Of a DNA stretch of 64,000 nt, positions 8,513 through 17,588 are shown piece after piece (position 1 is the first letter of the stretch; each line of letters starts with the position of its first letter). The translations under genes and the position numbers were made by a program. Location of the stretch: the NCBI GenBank assembly GCA_030765605.1, contig JAVCCG010000133.1, forward strand, positions 1 through 64,000. The letters are read 5' to 3'. This DNA comes from Candidatus Alcyoniella australis. GTDB taxonomy: Bacteria; Lernaellota; Lernaellaia; JAVCCG01; Alcyoniellaceae. The notes under the pieces were generated by a model, which made no database searches, was not told where the DNA came from, and saw only the letters and a program-made list of their open reading frames with translations.

Positions 8513-10451
8513 TCAACCCCGCGGGCGATTCCCCGCGCCAGGCCGCGACGATTTCCACGATCTCATTCTCCAGCGGCAGTCGATACAGCGCGCACCAGCC
8601 GCCCCCCGCGTCCTTCAGCGCCCACAGGTTCTCACCGAGCACCCAGGCCGCAAGCGTACGCCCGGACGGCAGCGCGTCGATCACGGTCCACGGCATCTCG
8701 CTCCCCGCATCCAGGGGCTTGGCCCAGGCCCACTCGTAACGACGCCAGAAGATCGAGCGGCTGATTGCGGCCACATCCAGCCGCGCCTCGCTCTCGCGCG
8801 GCAGACCCGAGTCGCGCGGCACAAACACCACGTAGCGCTGGCCGATGCCGAAGAAGTTGCCCGAGCGCTCGCGCCAGCCGCTGAAACTTTGCGCGGGCAC
8901 GTAGCCCAGACGGCCCGCGGCGAGTCTCGCCAGAAACCGCGGCCAGTGCGGGAACGCGGCGCGCTGGTACAGCGTCTGCCAGGCCAGGGCATTATCCACG
9001 ATCAGCGCCTGTGGCGGCTGCGCGCTGCGCGTTAGCTCGGCCCCGCTGCGCTGTTGCGCCTCGGGCTTGACCTTCAGCCGCGGCTGGTCAAAGGGCAGCA
9101 CCTCGCTGGGCGAATAGCTCCAGACCACTGCCTGCGGACCGAGGTGATCCAGCAGCCAGCGCTGCATCGGCCTGCGGCCGTCCGTGGCCAGGTCGGCCTC
9201 GAGCATCGCGACCTGCGCGGCCATGCCCAGGGCGCACAGCACGAGCAGCACGTTGATCAGCGTTCGCCGCAAGCTGGTTTCGGATTTCAGCCAACGGTCC
9301 GCCACCGCGCCGAATAACAGTAGGCCGATCAGATTCAGCGGCAGCACGTACTGGTAAAGGATCTGGCCGAACGGCACCTGGATCAGCAGGAACAACCCGA
9401 GCACCGGCGCGAGCAGTGCGGCCAGTGCCCTCCGGTCGCGCGCGCCCCAGACCGCGCCCCACAGCGCGGCCGCGCCGCCGAGTAGGTTGACCTCGAACAG
9501 CACCGCCACGCTCAGCGCGGCGATGGGCAGCAGGTTGCTTAGCGGGTTGCCCGCTTTCCAGAAGAACGAGCCGGACCCGGCCTCAGCGCTGCCGCCGGAG
9601 ATGTAGTAGCGCAAATGCGCGTTCAGCGGACCCAGGTCGAGAAAAGCCAGGTTCGCCGCCAGGTAGATCGCCAGCGCCGCGCCGCAGTATGCAGCCAAAC
9701 GGCCCAGCGCGGCGTTGCGCCGCCGTAGCGCCTGGTAGAGCATCAACGCGCCCCATCCCGCGCCGCAGGCCGCCGCGTACTCCTTGGTGGCCGCGGCCAA
9801 TCCCACGAACAGCCCCAACAGCGCCGCACGCCGTAGCGTGGGCCGCAGCGCATCGCCCGCAGCCACGAACAGCGCGGCGCTTAGCCATAACGTGGTCTGC
9901 GGCGTGACCCCCGCGGTGTGCGAAAAGTAGACCTGCATCGGGCACAGCGCGCAAAGCCCCGCGCCGATGATCGCCGCGCGCAATCCGAACAGCCGATTGG
10001 CCGCCAGCAGCAGCAGCGCGATGCTCAACGCGCCGAGCAGCGCCGAGAACAAGCGCGAGATAAAAATCAGTCGGCCGGCAGTGCGCTGGTCGTCGATACG
10101 TGCGGTGTGCGACGCGCGGTCGAGCTGCACCCGGCCATCGGCGAGTGCGGGCAACAGCACGGGAAGCTGGGCCGCCAGCAGAGTCAGCGGCGGCAGCGTG
10201 CCGTAGACCGGCTCGCCCAGATTTGGAAACGTCGCCAGCAAAGTCAGAGGCGCGGACGGCGCCAGGCTGTCAAAGTAGGCCGAGCTTTGCGAAGGCAGCA
10301 GGAAGTTCACGCCCAGCAGGTTGAGCAACAACGACAGAGCCGACACGCACAGCACCGCGACAATCAGTGCCTTGCGGGAGCGCGAACGAGTGCGGCCTGC
10401 GACCATGCGGCATGCTAGCCCGGCGTCGATCGTGCGGGCAAGCAATCGCAT
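8451..10451 (-). CDS. GT39/PMT_2-type membrane glycosyltransferase (ArnT-like)
   Basis: This 666-residue protein has about eleven hydrophobic helices in its first 430 residues, then a soluble C-terminal domain. The first periplasmic loop contains FPNLGEPVYGTLPPL, and the helix pattern (LIFISRLFSALLGALSIALLLLAA, AATKEYAA) is that of the GT-C superfamily, family 39. These enzymes move a sugar from a polyprenyl-phosphate donor to a lipid or protein on the outer face of the inner membrane. The substrate cannot be read from sequence. The start at 10451 is uncertain, as M17 (MVAGRTRS) is also possible. It is divergent from the DUF2079-like gene, with about 40 bp between, and its 3' end overlaps the gene at 6851-8512. 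Confidence 0.75.
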   Translation of the reverse strand: MRLLARTIDAGLACRMVAGRTRSRSRKALIVAVLCVSALSLLLNLLGVNFLLPSQSSAYFDSLAPSAPLTLLATFPNLGEPVYGTLPPLTLLAAQLPVLLPALADGRVQLDRASHTARIDDQRTAGRLIFISRLFSALLGALSIALLLLAANRLFGLRAAIIGAGLCALCPMQVYFSHTAGVTPQTTLWLSAALFVAAGDALRPTLRRAALLGLFVGLAAATKEYAAACGAGWGALMLYQALRRRNAALGRLAAYCGAALAIYLAANLAFLDLGPLNAHLRYYISGGSAEAGSGSFFWKAGNPLSNLLPIAALSVAVLFEVNLLGGAAALWGAVWGARDRRALAALLAPVLGLFLLIQVPFGQILYQYVLPLNLIGLLLFGAVADRWLKSETSLRRTLINVLLVLCALGMAAQVAMLEADLATDGRRPMQRWLLDHLGPQAVVWSYSPSEVLPFDQPRLKVKPEAQQRSGAELTRSAQPPQALIVDNALAWQTLYQRAAFPHWPRFLARLAAGRLGYVPAQSFSGWRERSGNFFGIGQRYVVFVPRDSGLPRESEARLDVAAISRSIFWRRYEWAWAKPLDAGSEMPWTVIDALPSGRTLAAWVLGENLWALKDAGGGWCALYRLPLENEIVEIVAAWRGESPAGLINAPAYYRGEWLQFGARPTF

Positions 10452-10492
10452 GCGCCGCGCCGCTGATGACTTGGGCAGCGTTCCCCGTTAGC

Positions 10493-12136
10493 ATGCATTC
10501 AATGGATCGAGGGAGCACATCGCGCGCAGCGGCAGTGCTGCTGATCGTGGCCATCGTGGCGCACACGATCATCTTCTCTTGGCTGCTGATCGACCGCCAC
10601 CGGGCGCTGGTGACTCACGATCCGCGGGACGAGGCGGTCAACAACCAGATCATCTGGCACACGGCCCACGGCAATCCGGTGCTGAGCACGATCAAGGGCA
10701 ACATGCGCTTTCACGGCCATTTCCGGCCGGTGTTTTTCGTCGCCGCCCTACCCTGGCTGGTCTGGCCCCACGCCTCGAGCTACTACTTCGCCACCAGCCT
10801 GACCATTGCCCTGGGTGCGCTGTGGGTTTTTAAAATCGCGCGGCGCAAGTTTCTCTCCGATTGGCAGGCCCTGGGCTGGTCCACGGCGTTCCTGCTTTTC
10901 CTGCCGCTGAACGAAATCAACCTGGGCAACTACGACCCGGAGGTGTTCGCGATTTTGCCGCTGGTGATCGGCTTCGACCTCTACCTGCGAAAGCGGCTGG
11001 GGCTGTTCATGCTCGCCGCGGCCGCGACCCTGGCCTGTAAAGAGAACCTCGGAATTGTGCTCGTGGGCTACTCGCTGCACGCGATGCTCTCGCGTCGCGG
11101 ACTCAAATGGGTGCTGCTGCCCGGGCTGGTGGGCGCGGGCTGGATGGCAGTGTGCATCAAGCTGATCATCCCGCTGTATTACCCGATGCACAATTTCGTC
11201 TATCTGCGATTTTTACACGAGCAACCCAAACTCAGCGCACTGGTGTTGTACGTGGTGACCCAGCCGCTGGACGCCCTGGCCCGCGTGGCCTGGGCCGAGC
11301 ACCTCGATCTGGCGCGCCGCGTGCTGCGCTCGGCAGGCTATCTGCCGCTGTTCTCGCCGCTGACCCTGGTGTTGGCGCTGCCCACGGCCGCGCTGGTCTT
11401 TTTGCAGTACCTGCCGGTGAACGCGCGTCAGACCCACCTGCTCACCGGCGCGGTGCCTTTCGTATTTCTCGCCGCGCTACTCGGCGCGCGCTGGATCTCC
11501 GACCGCCTGGGCCGCTTGCTTGCCGCGCGCAACATCGATTCGCGCGTTGCGGCGCGCGGGCTTTGTCTCTACGTGCTGTTGTCCTCGCTGCTGCTTAACT
11601 TTGGCTCGGGGATTTTCGGCCTGGGTCAGGACTACGGCGGGCCGGGCAGCCCGCCGGGCTCGGTCAGCTCGATCTACGATGGACGGAACTTCTTACAGAC
11701 CGACTTCACGCGCAAGGCCGCTGCCGCGTTGGCGCAGATTGATGATCACGACAGCGTGATGACCAATGACCGCTTTTTGCTCGCACTCTCCGAGCGCGCC
11801 ATGGTCTGGGAGATCGGCACTGCCGTGCGCATGCCGCGGCCCGACGTGGTGTTGATCAACCTCACCGGATTCGAGTGCCACAACTGCACCTACAATCCGC
11901 TGCTGCCCGGACACCTGGAGATGCTCGCTGACTGGGCCGAGTCCGGCGAGTATCAATCGCTGTGCGTGGACCAGGAGATCGTGTTCATGCGTAAAAATCG
12001 CGGTGCGGGTCGCGGCGATCCGCGGCCTGCGGCCCTGTTGCGCGTAATCGCCGAGGTCAGGCGTCAGGAGTTGCATCAATCGCTGGCAGCCCAGGCGCAA
12101 CTGGGCTGGCGCAACATCAGCCAGGGCAGGCCGTAA
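10493..12136 (+). CDS. DUF2079-like polytopic membrane protein (GT-C superfamily)
   Basis: The frame is open from 10367, but the true start is more likely ATG 10493 or 10502 (MHSMDRGS/MDRGSTSR). Earlier starts would overlap the divergent gene. About ten hydrophobic helices are visible. The first periplasmic loop carries DPRDEAVNNQIIW and NMRFHGHFRPVFF, and a later one ACKENLGI. This matches the DUF2079 pattern of conserved Asp and HF.P residues seen in predicted GT-C glycosyltransferases. A soluble C-terminal part (about residues 420-545) includes a Cys pair, FECHNCTYN. The function is likely extracytoplasmic sugar or lipid transfer, with unknown substrate. No clear ribosome site precedes either ATG. 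Confidence 0.7.
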   Translation: MHSMDRGSTSRAAAVLLIVAIVAHTIIFSWLLIDRHRALVTHDPRDEAVNNQIIWHTAHGNPVLSTIKGNMRFHGHFRPVFFVAALPWLVWPHASSYYFATSLTIALGALWVFKIARRKFLSDWQALGWSTAFLLFLPLNEINLGNYDPEVFAILPLVIGFDLYLRKRLGLFMLAAAATLACKENLGIVLVGYSLHAMLSRRGLKWVLLPGLVGAGWMAVCIKLIIPLYYPMHNFVYLRFLHEQPKLSALVLYVVTQPLDALARVAWAEHLDLARRVLRSAGYLPLFSPLTLVLALPTAALVFLQYLPVNARQTHLLTGAVPFVFLAALLGARWISDRLGRLLAARNIDSRVAARGLCLYVLLSSLLLNFGSGIFGLGQDYGGPGSPPGSVSSIYDGRNFLQTDFTRKAAAALAQIDDHDSVMTNDRFLLALSERAMVWEIGTAVRMPRPDVVLINLTGFECHNCTYNPLLPGHLEMLADWAESGEYQSLCVDQEIVFMRKNRGAGRGDPRPAALLRVIAEVRRQELHQSLAAQAQLGWRNISQGRP

Positions 12137-12241
12137 GGGGGAGGGGCTTCGCACGGTGAAGAGAGGGCGCGGGGAATACATCGAGCATTCGGGGGGCTCT
12201 TCCCCTTGCGCTCCAATGCTTAGCAGGGAATTCCTGTTCTA

Positions 12242-12264
12242 CCTCCACGCACTACATGCGGAGG
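12242..12264 (-). terminator. Hairpin after ptuB (weak terminator candidate)
   Basis: CCTCCGC (minus strand) pairs with GTGGAGG across a 9-nt loop, including one G-U pair, 18 nt past the ptuB stop. No T-run follows, so intrinsic termination is doubtful. The rest of 12137-12282 shows nothing else I can interpret. Confidence 0.3.
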
Positions 12265-12282
12265 TGTCCGCGGGGCGAGACC

Positions 12283-13017
12283 TCATATTTTACCCCCGTA
12301 GGCCAAACCATCTGGATTGGGCGTAGGGGAAACCAGCGTCATTTTTGCCGGATCAAAACAGCCGCTCGCTGCAGTCCCATCAAACGCTCCCACCAACCGT
12401 TGCTGCATGTCTAAGTCGCCGTTGAAAACGGTCATCCATACGCTGAAAAAACCGCTTGCTTCAGCAAGCTCAACAGCAATTGTACGAAGACTCTGATTTG
12501 CGGGATCGTCATCGATGAGCCGCTTAGCTTCTTGGGCTTTCAAGAAGGCTTCCATACGCTGGTCATAGCGGTCGATGGCTACCGCTCTGCCGTTTTCATC
12601 TGTAATAAGCGGACCCTGCTTGTCCAAGCCGACAAGTTTGAGGGTGTTCGCGGCGGCGGAGCTGACAGCGGAATTCAGTCCGTTGCGAACCACAACCGTG
12701 CCATCCTGGCGATAGCAGTAAGCTGCAAAGGTATTATCACGGTCAGGCAACAACACTTCGGACAAGACGACATCCTTATCTCTCTTGGTCGAGTTGCAGT
12801 TGACGCAAGCCAGCAGGAAGTTGTCCCATCTTCCACTAAGGTGAGCATATTTTGGGAGACCCTTGGGCTGGATGTGTTCAACCGCGAGTTGCGTCGCTAT
12901 CCGGCGTTCGCAATAGCTGCAGTAGCTCCCCAATCGACTGATCAGATACGGCTGAGCCGCTGCATAATCCTTGAAGTCTTTGTTCTGTGGTGATGCATTG
13001 CGTCGTATCGGCCGCAT
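12283..13017 (-). CDS. ptuB: HNH endonuclease, Septu PtuB-like
   Basis: This 244-residue protein has an N-terminal HNH nuclease core: CSYC at 33-36, VEHIQPKG from 46 (His 48), and WDNFLLACVNCNSTK at 64-78 with the second Cys pair (C71, C74). This layout with zinc Cys pairs is that of PtuB/McrA-type HNH nucleases. It begins 3 nt after the ptuA stop, so the two are one operon. In Septu defence systems PtuA (ATPase) and PtuB (HNH) form a complex that degrades DNA on phage infection. The remainder (about 90-244) has no motif I recognise. Base composition is less GC-rich than neighbouring genes, consistent with acquisition as a defence cassette. Confidence 0.82.
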   Translation of the reverse strand: MRPIRRNASPQNKDFKDYAAAQPYLISRLGSYCSYCERRIATQLAVEHIQPKGLPKYAHLSGRWDNFLLACVNCNSTKRDKDVVLSEVLLPDRDNTFAAYCYRQDGTVVVRNGLNSAVSSAAANTLKLVGLDKQGPLITDENGRAVAIDRYDQRMEAFLKAQEAKRLIDDDPANQSLRTIAVELAEASGFFSVWMTVFNGDLDMQQRLVGAFDGTAASGCFDPAKMTLVSPTPNPDGLAYGGKI

Positions 13018-13020
13018 CGT

Positions 13021-14325
13021 TTACTCACCAAGCTTGGCTGCGCGTTTCATCTCGAGGAACGCCTGAAACGCGGGGTTGTCGGCATACGGGGCAATCGAAT
13101 CGGCGAGACGCTTTTGGTATTCCTCCAGCTTTTCTTCCGGGGCCATTTGGGCTTCTTCGAGTGTTTCGAGGTAGGTCCGAGCCACCTGTTTCATTTCTTG
13201 GTATCGCGCACTTACCTGCGGGTTCGAGACTCCCTGTATGCCGCGAGCGATGTCTTCGAGTGGCAGATCTCCAAGATTAGCTGTCGGTTGTCCTTCGAGC
13301 ATGATCAGCTCTTCACCAGATCGAAGCGCCTGGATAAGAAACGGAGAGTGTGTTGTACAGATGAACTGAAGTTTGGGGAACGTCGTCCGCAGATCCTCGA
13401 TGACCTGTCGTTGCCATTTGGGGTGCAGGTGCAGATCGAGTTCATCGATCATCACGACCCCGGAGGTCTCCAACAGCACGCGATCCCCGAGGTGCGGGTT
13501 GAGCGTTGCGGCCTTGCGCGCCAAGTCCCCCACCACTGCAAGCATACAGCGTTGACCGTCGCTGAGATTGTTAAAGGGTTGTCTTGTGCCATTTTCGAAC
13601 TCGACGATGACCTCGCCGTACTCGGCATCAAAGTAGACATCTTTTGCACCCTGGACGTTTTGCACCAACGCCGAGCGTGCCGTAGCAAACACCGGCGTCT
13701 GAAAGCCGCGTTGCTGAAACGCCTTCCAGGACTGACGGGCGATCCACTCGATGAGATCGGAGACCGACAGGCGGGGATCAACGCTATTACGATACGCGTC
13801 TAGCCGGGACAACCCGGCCTTTTCCTTGATTTTCTTACTGCTCTTGACTCGCGCTTGCTCGCGGGGAACGTCCCAAAGCCGAGCCGTGCTGTAATAGGAG
13901 ATGATGGGTAGGGAAATCGGCTCGCCAGCCCGGACTTTTTCGTCACTCTCCGATGCCAAGTCTTTAATGGAACGGGCGTCTCCGTAGCTCGTTCGTCCAC
14001 CTGTATAGTTAAGAGAACGCTTCCACGTCAGGTCATTTCCCAGAATTCTACCGTGCGCCTCCACGATGCACGGGTATTGGTGCTCCCAGTTGACGCCATC
14101 AGCAGTGATAAACCCTTCCAGCCGGGCCTCTCCCGCCTTAATATGGCGAGTGTCGTAGCCGCGTAAGCCGAGAAACCAGCTTCCCGCAGCAATCGACAGC
14201 GCTTCCAGCACCGAGGTTTTCCCTAGCCCGTTGTCGCCAACGACCAAGTTGAACTCGGGATGAAACGATAACTCCCGGTGCTTGAATCCCTTAAAATTAT
14301 TTATTACGAGACGGTCAATGCGCAT
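13021..14325 (-). CDS. ptuA: AAA/ABC-type ATPase, Septu PtuA-like
   Basis: This 434-residue protein is a RecF/OLD-type ATPase. It has Walker A GDNGLGKT at 30-37, an ABC-like signature LSDGQRCML from 254, Walker B VVMIDELD at 290-297 followed by LHLHPKWQ, and the switch His in CTTHSPF (H326). The order ATPase then HNH nuclease, 3 nt apart, is diagnostic for Septu. In the known systems ATP binding holds the nuclease in check, and nucleotide depletion or a phage trigger releases it. There is no reverse transcriptase or DUF3800-type gene next to the pair, so it is not a PtuAB-type retron. A minus-strand TATACT at 14434-14429 may be its -10 box, but no good -35 is visible. Confidence 0.85.
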   Translation of the reverse strand: MRIDRLVINNFKGFKHRELSFHPEFNLVVGDNGLGKTSVLEALSIAAGSWFLGLRGYDTRHIKAGEARLEGFITADGVNWEHQYPCIVEAHGRILGNDLTWKRSLNYTGGRTSYGDARSIKDLASESDEKVRAGEPISLPIISYYSTARLWDVPREQARVKSSKKIKEKAGLSRLDAYRNSVDPRLSVSDLIEWIARQSWKAFQQRGFQTPVFATARSALVQNVQGAKDVYFDAEYGEVIVEFENGTRQPFNNLSDGQRCMLAVVGDLARKAATLNPHLGDRVLLETSGVVMIDELDLHLHPKWQRQVIEDLRTTFPKLQFICTTHSPFLIQALRSGEELIMLEGQPTANLGDLPLEDIARGIQGVSNPQVSARYQEMKQVARTYLETLEEAQMAPEEKLEEYQKRLADSIAPYADNPAFQAFLEMKRAAKLGE

Positions 14326-14367
14326 TGGCGGCCCCTTGTCCGGTTTTGTATCCCTATTTTTCGTAAA

Positions 14368-14384
14368 GCTGCCACATAGGCAGC
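14368..14384 (-). promoter_or_regulatory. Hairpin in the ptuAB leader
   Basis: GCTGCC and GGCAGC form a perfect 6-bp stem with a 5-nt loop, 43 nt upstream of the ptuA start and downstream of the candidate -10 box. It could be a leader-RNA hairpin or an operator. The surrounding 14326-14498 gap is AT-richer than the flanks and holds two GTATAC motifs about 20 bp apart. Confidence 0.3.
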
Positions 14385-14498
14385 CTGTTATGCAATGTGT
14401 TCGTATACGGTCGGACTGAGATAGCCTGAGTATACCGCACTGTATTTACGATAATAGAAGAGCTGGGTCTATTCGTGGACTTTAATGGTGGCACCCGG

Positions 14499-15206
14499 CT
14501 ACCTCAACGATGTCTCAAGCTCCGCTTGAATGGCCGCTCGGGCTTGGGCGAGCAGGGCGTCGCGGTCGTCGATGGTCATGCCCGTGGTGAGGATTGGCGG
14601 CAGCACGCTGACCGTCACCTCGCCGGGTCGCGGCGAGATCGCGCCGGGCTTGAGCACCTCGCGGGTTCCCTTGATACAGATCGGCACCAGCGGCACCCCG
14701 GCACGGATCGCCAGGATGAACGCCCCCTTTTTAAATTCTCCCAGGGAGCCATCCGGGCTGCGTAGGCCCTCGGGAAACACGAATACGCTACGACCGGACG
14801 CTACCATCTTTGCCGCACGATCCACGCTCGCGTGGCGCCGGCGCTGGCTGTGGCGGTCGATCACCACCACGCCCATGGCCAGGATTGCGCTGCCGAAAAT
14901 CGGGTAGTACAGCAGGCTGCGTTTGGCCATGAAGCTCAGCTGGCAACGGAGAGTAACAAACAACGAGGGCGCGTCGAGGTGCGAGAGGTGATTGCTGACA
15001 AAGACGTAGGGCTGATGCGGGTCCAGCGGCTGGGCAATACGGCTGCTGACCTTAACTCCGGCGACCATCAGCAGCATCGCCGACCACCAGCGCGCCACCA
15101 CGCAGACCGCGCGCTTGGAGTGCGAGGGCAGTCCGACGATGTGCGCCAGCAGTCCCGCCAGTGCGGTGGAGACGATCATATGTAGAACGAACAGCAGGCC
15201 GCGCAT
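14499..15206 (-). CDS. plsC: 1-acyl-sn-glycerol-3-phosphate acyltransferase
   Basis: This 235-residue protein belongs to the PlsC/LPLAT family, which acylates lysophosphatidic acid to phosphatidic acid at the inner membrane. It shows the catalytic NHLSHLD (HX4D), the substrate motif FPEGLRSPDG, and the later VPLVPICIKGT block. N-terminal hydrophobic residues (LLFVLHMIVSTALAGLLAHIVG) anchor it in the membrane. The start follows the lptG stop by 10 nt with GAGGGG as ribosome site, so plsC is probably the third gene of the lptF-lptG operon. Confidence 0.92.
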   Translation of the reverse strand: MRGLLFVLHMIVSTALAGLLAHIVGLPSHSKRAVCVVARWWSAMLLMVAGVKVSSRIAQPLDPHQPYVFVSNHLSHLDAPSLFVTLRCQLSFMAKRSLLYYPIFGSAILAMGVVVIDRHSQRRRHASVDRAAKMVASGRSVFVFPEGLRSPDGSLGEFKKGAFILAIRAGVPLVPICIKGTREVLKPGAISPRPGEVTVSVLPPILTTGMTIDDRDALLAQARAAIQAELETSLR

Positions 15207-15216
15207 CGTCAGCCCC

Positions 15217-16329
15217 TCATTGCTGCATGTTGACCATCATCAGCACGCCGATCATGCCGAAGGCGATGTGGCTCGACCAGGCCGCGGCGGTCGGCGGCAG
15301 CACGCCGGAGTGCCCCAGCGAGAGGCTCAACGCGAGCACGATCCAATAGACAACGCCGATGGTCAGGGCCACGCCGATCCCCAGGGCCACGCCTCCGCTG
15401 CGGCCGGTCTTGAGCGCAAAGGGGATGCCCAACAGCGCCATGACGAAGCTCACCAGCGGGAACGAGAGTTTGCCCTGCAGGTCGACCTCGTAGCGCGTGG
15501 CATCGTCGCCCGACTCGCGGACCTTACGCACGTGGTCGCGCAGCTCGGCAAAGCCCATCTCCTCGGGCTTTTTACGCTCGATTTTCAAATCGTCGATAGT
15601 CTCGGCCAGGACGAACCGGTAGCGGGTGAACGTCGTCTGCATCTCCACTTCGTCGCCGACGAATCGGCGATAGACGCCGTCGTAGAAGGTCCAGGCGCGG
15701 CCCGCCTCGGCCGAGGGATCGTATTGTGCGAACTGGGCATGGCCGCGACGGATCAGCCGGAACTGCTCGTCGAAGCGGAACAGCGAGACGTTCTCGATCC
15801 GCCCCTTGTCCGGGTAGAGGTTGGCGATGTAATAGATCGACTCGGGCCAGCCCTCGGCCCGCGAGCTGCGGTACCAGATCCGCTTCTTGCGGAACTGCGC
15901 CCGCGGCTCTTTGCCCTTGATCTCCTCGCGCCAGACCTGCTCGCTCATCGCGTTGGTGTAGGGCACGACGAACTCGTTGACCGCGAAGCTCACGCCGGAG
16001 ATCATCAGCGCGAAGAGCAGCACCGGCGAAGTCACCCGCAAAATCGAGACGCCGCCGGCCTTCATCGCCGTAATCTCGGAGTTGCGGCTGAGGATCGAGA
16101 GCGAGATCAGCGTGGCCAGCAGTACGCTGACCGGGATCATCTGGAAAGCGATCAAGGGCACCTTGTAGCCGATGTAGCGTGCGATCTCCGAGGCCGTGGC
16201 CTGATTTTTGAACATGATGTTGCTGCGGTCGATGAAGTCGACCAGCATGTAGATCAGAATGAAGGCCAACAGGCACATCACAAACAGCTTGAGGAACTCG
16301 GCCAGTACGTAGCGCGTGAGTACCCTCAT
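15217..16329 (-). CDS. lptG: LPS export ABC transporter permease LptG
   Basis: This 370-residue protein belongs to the YjgP/YjgQ family. It has N-terminal helices (MRVLTRYVLAEFLKLFVMCLLAFILIYMLVDFIDR), a large periplasmic beta-jellyroll region (about 100-260) and three C-terminal helices. With LptF and LptB it drives lipopolysaccharide out of the inner membrane. The start is ATG 16329, because it overlaps the lptF stop as ATGA. A longer frame upstream is only antisense-like extension inside lptF. lptB itself is not in the window. Confidence 0.9.
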   Translation of the reverse strand: MRVLTRYVLAEFLKLFVMCLLAFILIYMLVDFIDRSNIMFKNQATASEIARYIGYKVPLIAFQMIPVSVLLATLISLSILSRNSEITAMKAGGVSILRVTSPVLLFALMISGVSFAVNEFVVPYTNAMSEQVWREEIKGKEPRAQFRKKRIWYRSSRAEGWPESIYYIANLYPDKGRIENVSLFRFDEQFRLIRRGHAQFAQYDPSAEAGRAWTFYDGVYRRFVGDEVEMQTTFTRYRFVLAETIDDLKIERKKPEEMGFAELRDHVRKVRESGDDATRYEVDLQGKLSFPLVSFVMALLGIPFALKTGRSGGVALGIGVALTIGVVYWIVLALSLSLGHSGVLPPTAAAWSSHIAFGMIGVLMMVNMQQ

Positions 16330-17585
16330 TGGCTGTCGTCCTTGCGATCGGAGCGCTTGCTGCTGTAGATCTTGGTCGTCATCAACTCGACGATCTTCTC
16401 GCCGATCGTGCCGATCCAGGTCAGCAGTTTGATCTCGCGCTCGGTGGTGCGGGCCCACAGCAGGTAGACCCCCAACATCAGGAACATCACGTTGGGCACC
16501 CAGAGCATTACCGCCGGGTGCAGCCAGCCGCGCCAGCCGACGTTCTCTCCCACCCGGAACAGGACGTAGTAGACGCACAGCACCAGCAGCCCGACCGTGA
16601 AGCCGCGGCTGCGCCCCGAACGCACCGGCGCGATCCCCAGCGGGATGCCGGCCACGGCGAACACCAGGCAGGCGAAGGGAAAGGCGAAGCGCCGATGGAA
16701 CTCGGTGAGCGCCCGGCGGTATTTGTAGGCCAGCCAGGCCCGGCGATCCTCGTCGGAGTTCGGGTCGGGATTTTGAACCACCTCGAGCCGCCGCTTGATC
16801 TCGCGGGCGAGCTCGAGCTGTCCCATGTGCAAATACTCCTTTTCGAAGTCCTCGCCGCCCAGCGGCAGGTCGACCTTGAAGTTGGTGTCGTAGACGTCGA
16901 AGCGCACGATCTCGTACTCGTCCTGGTTTTCGGAACTGCGGTGGATCGAGCCGCTCTCAAGGCGGATCGTCAGCAGGTCGGTGCCGGGGCGCGGAATCAA
17001 GCGACCGTACTCGGCGACGACGATCGTCGGCGCGCGCTCGTCGCGGGTGTCCGAGACAAAGACCTGCTCCATCCGCTCGTCCTTGGGGTTAATGCGGTTG
17101 ACGTAGAGCACCAGGTCCTCGAGGTCGGTCTTGAACACCCGCTCCTCCAGGGCGATCAGCACCTTGGAGCGCGCGAGCTTGAGCTTGAGCAGCTCGAGAT
17201 TGTACAGTCCCGCGGGCGCGGCCTGCAGCGTGATGAACGCCGCGAACGCGGTGACGATCAACCCCAGCAGCAATACCGGCCACAGGTGCTTGTGCAGACC
17301 AATGCCGCTGGCCTTCATCGCGATGATCTCCGAATCGCCCGAGAGCCGGTTGAATGCCAGCAGCACGGCGAGCAGAAACGAGATCGGCATGGTGAACACA
17401 GTCAGCGGCAGGATCAGATAGAGCAGCAGCCGCAGCACGTCGGCGACCTCGACCCCGTAGCTCACCACCAGGTCGACCAGCTGCAGGATCTGGAACATCA
17501 TCACCACGAACGTGAAGATGAACAGGCCCATGATAAACGGGACCAGCACCTCGCGGATTACATACCAAGTGAGGGTGCGCGACAT
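16326..17585 (-). CDS. lptF: LPS export ABC transporter permease LptF
   Basis: This 419-residue YjgP/YjgQ-family permease pairs with LptG. It starts MSRTLTWYVIREVLVPFIMGLFIFTFVVMM, has a central periplasmic beta-rich domain (about 100-280) and the C-terminal helices with RFAFPFACLVFAVAGIPLGI. FPFACLVFAVAGIPLGI is a typical family stretch. It is the first gene of a three-gene run, lptF-lptG-plsC. The dispersed repeat element at 17589-17774 begins 3 bp before its start codon, so the promoter must lie in or beyond that element. Confidence 0.9.
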   Translation of the reverse strand: MSRTLTWYVIREVLVPFIMGLFIFTFVVMMFQILQLVDLVVSYGVEVADVLRLLLYLILPLTVFTMPISFLLAVLLAFNRLSGDSEIIAMKASGIGLHKHLWPVLLLGLIVTAFAAFITLQAAPAGLYNLELLKLKLARSKVLIALEERVFKTDLEDLVLYVNRINPKDERMEQVFVSDTRDERAPTIVVAEYGRLIPRPGTDLLTIRLESGSIHRSSENQDEYEIVRFDVYDTNFKVDLPLGGEDFEKEYLHMGQLELAREIKRRLEVVQNPDPNSDEDRRAWLAYKYRRALTEFHRRFAFPFACLVFAVAGIPLGIAPVRSGRSRGFTVGLLVLCVYYVLFRVGENVGWRGWLHPAVMLWVPNVMFLMLGVYLLWARTTEREIKLLTWIGTIGEKIVELMTTKIYSSKRSDRKDDSQ

Positions 17586-17588
17586 CGA

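Noticed and set aside
12283-14498. Retron with PtuAB effector
   Set aside because: No reverse transcriptase frame exists next to the pair; plsC lies 173 bp upstream.
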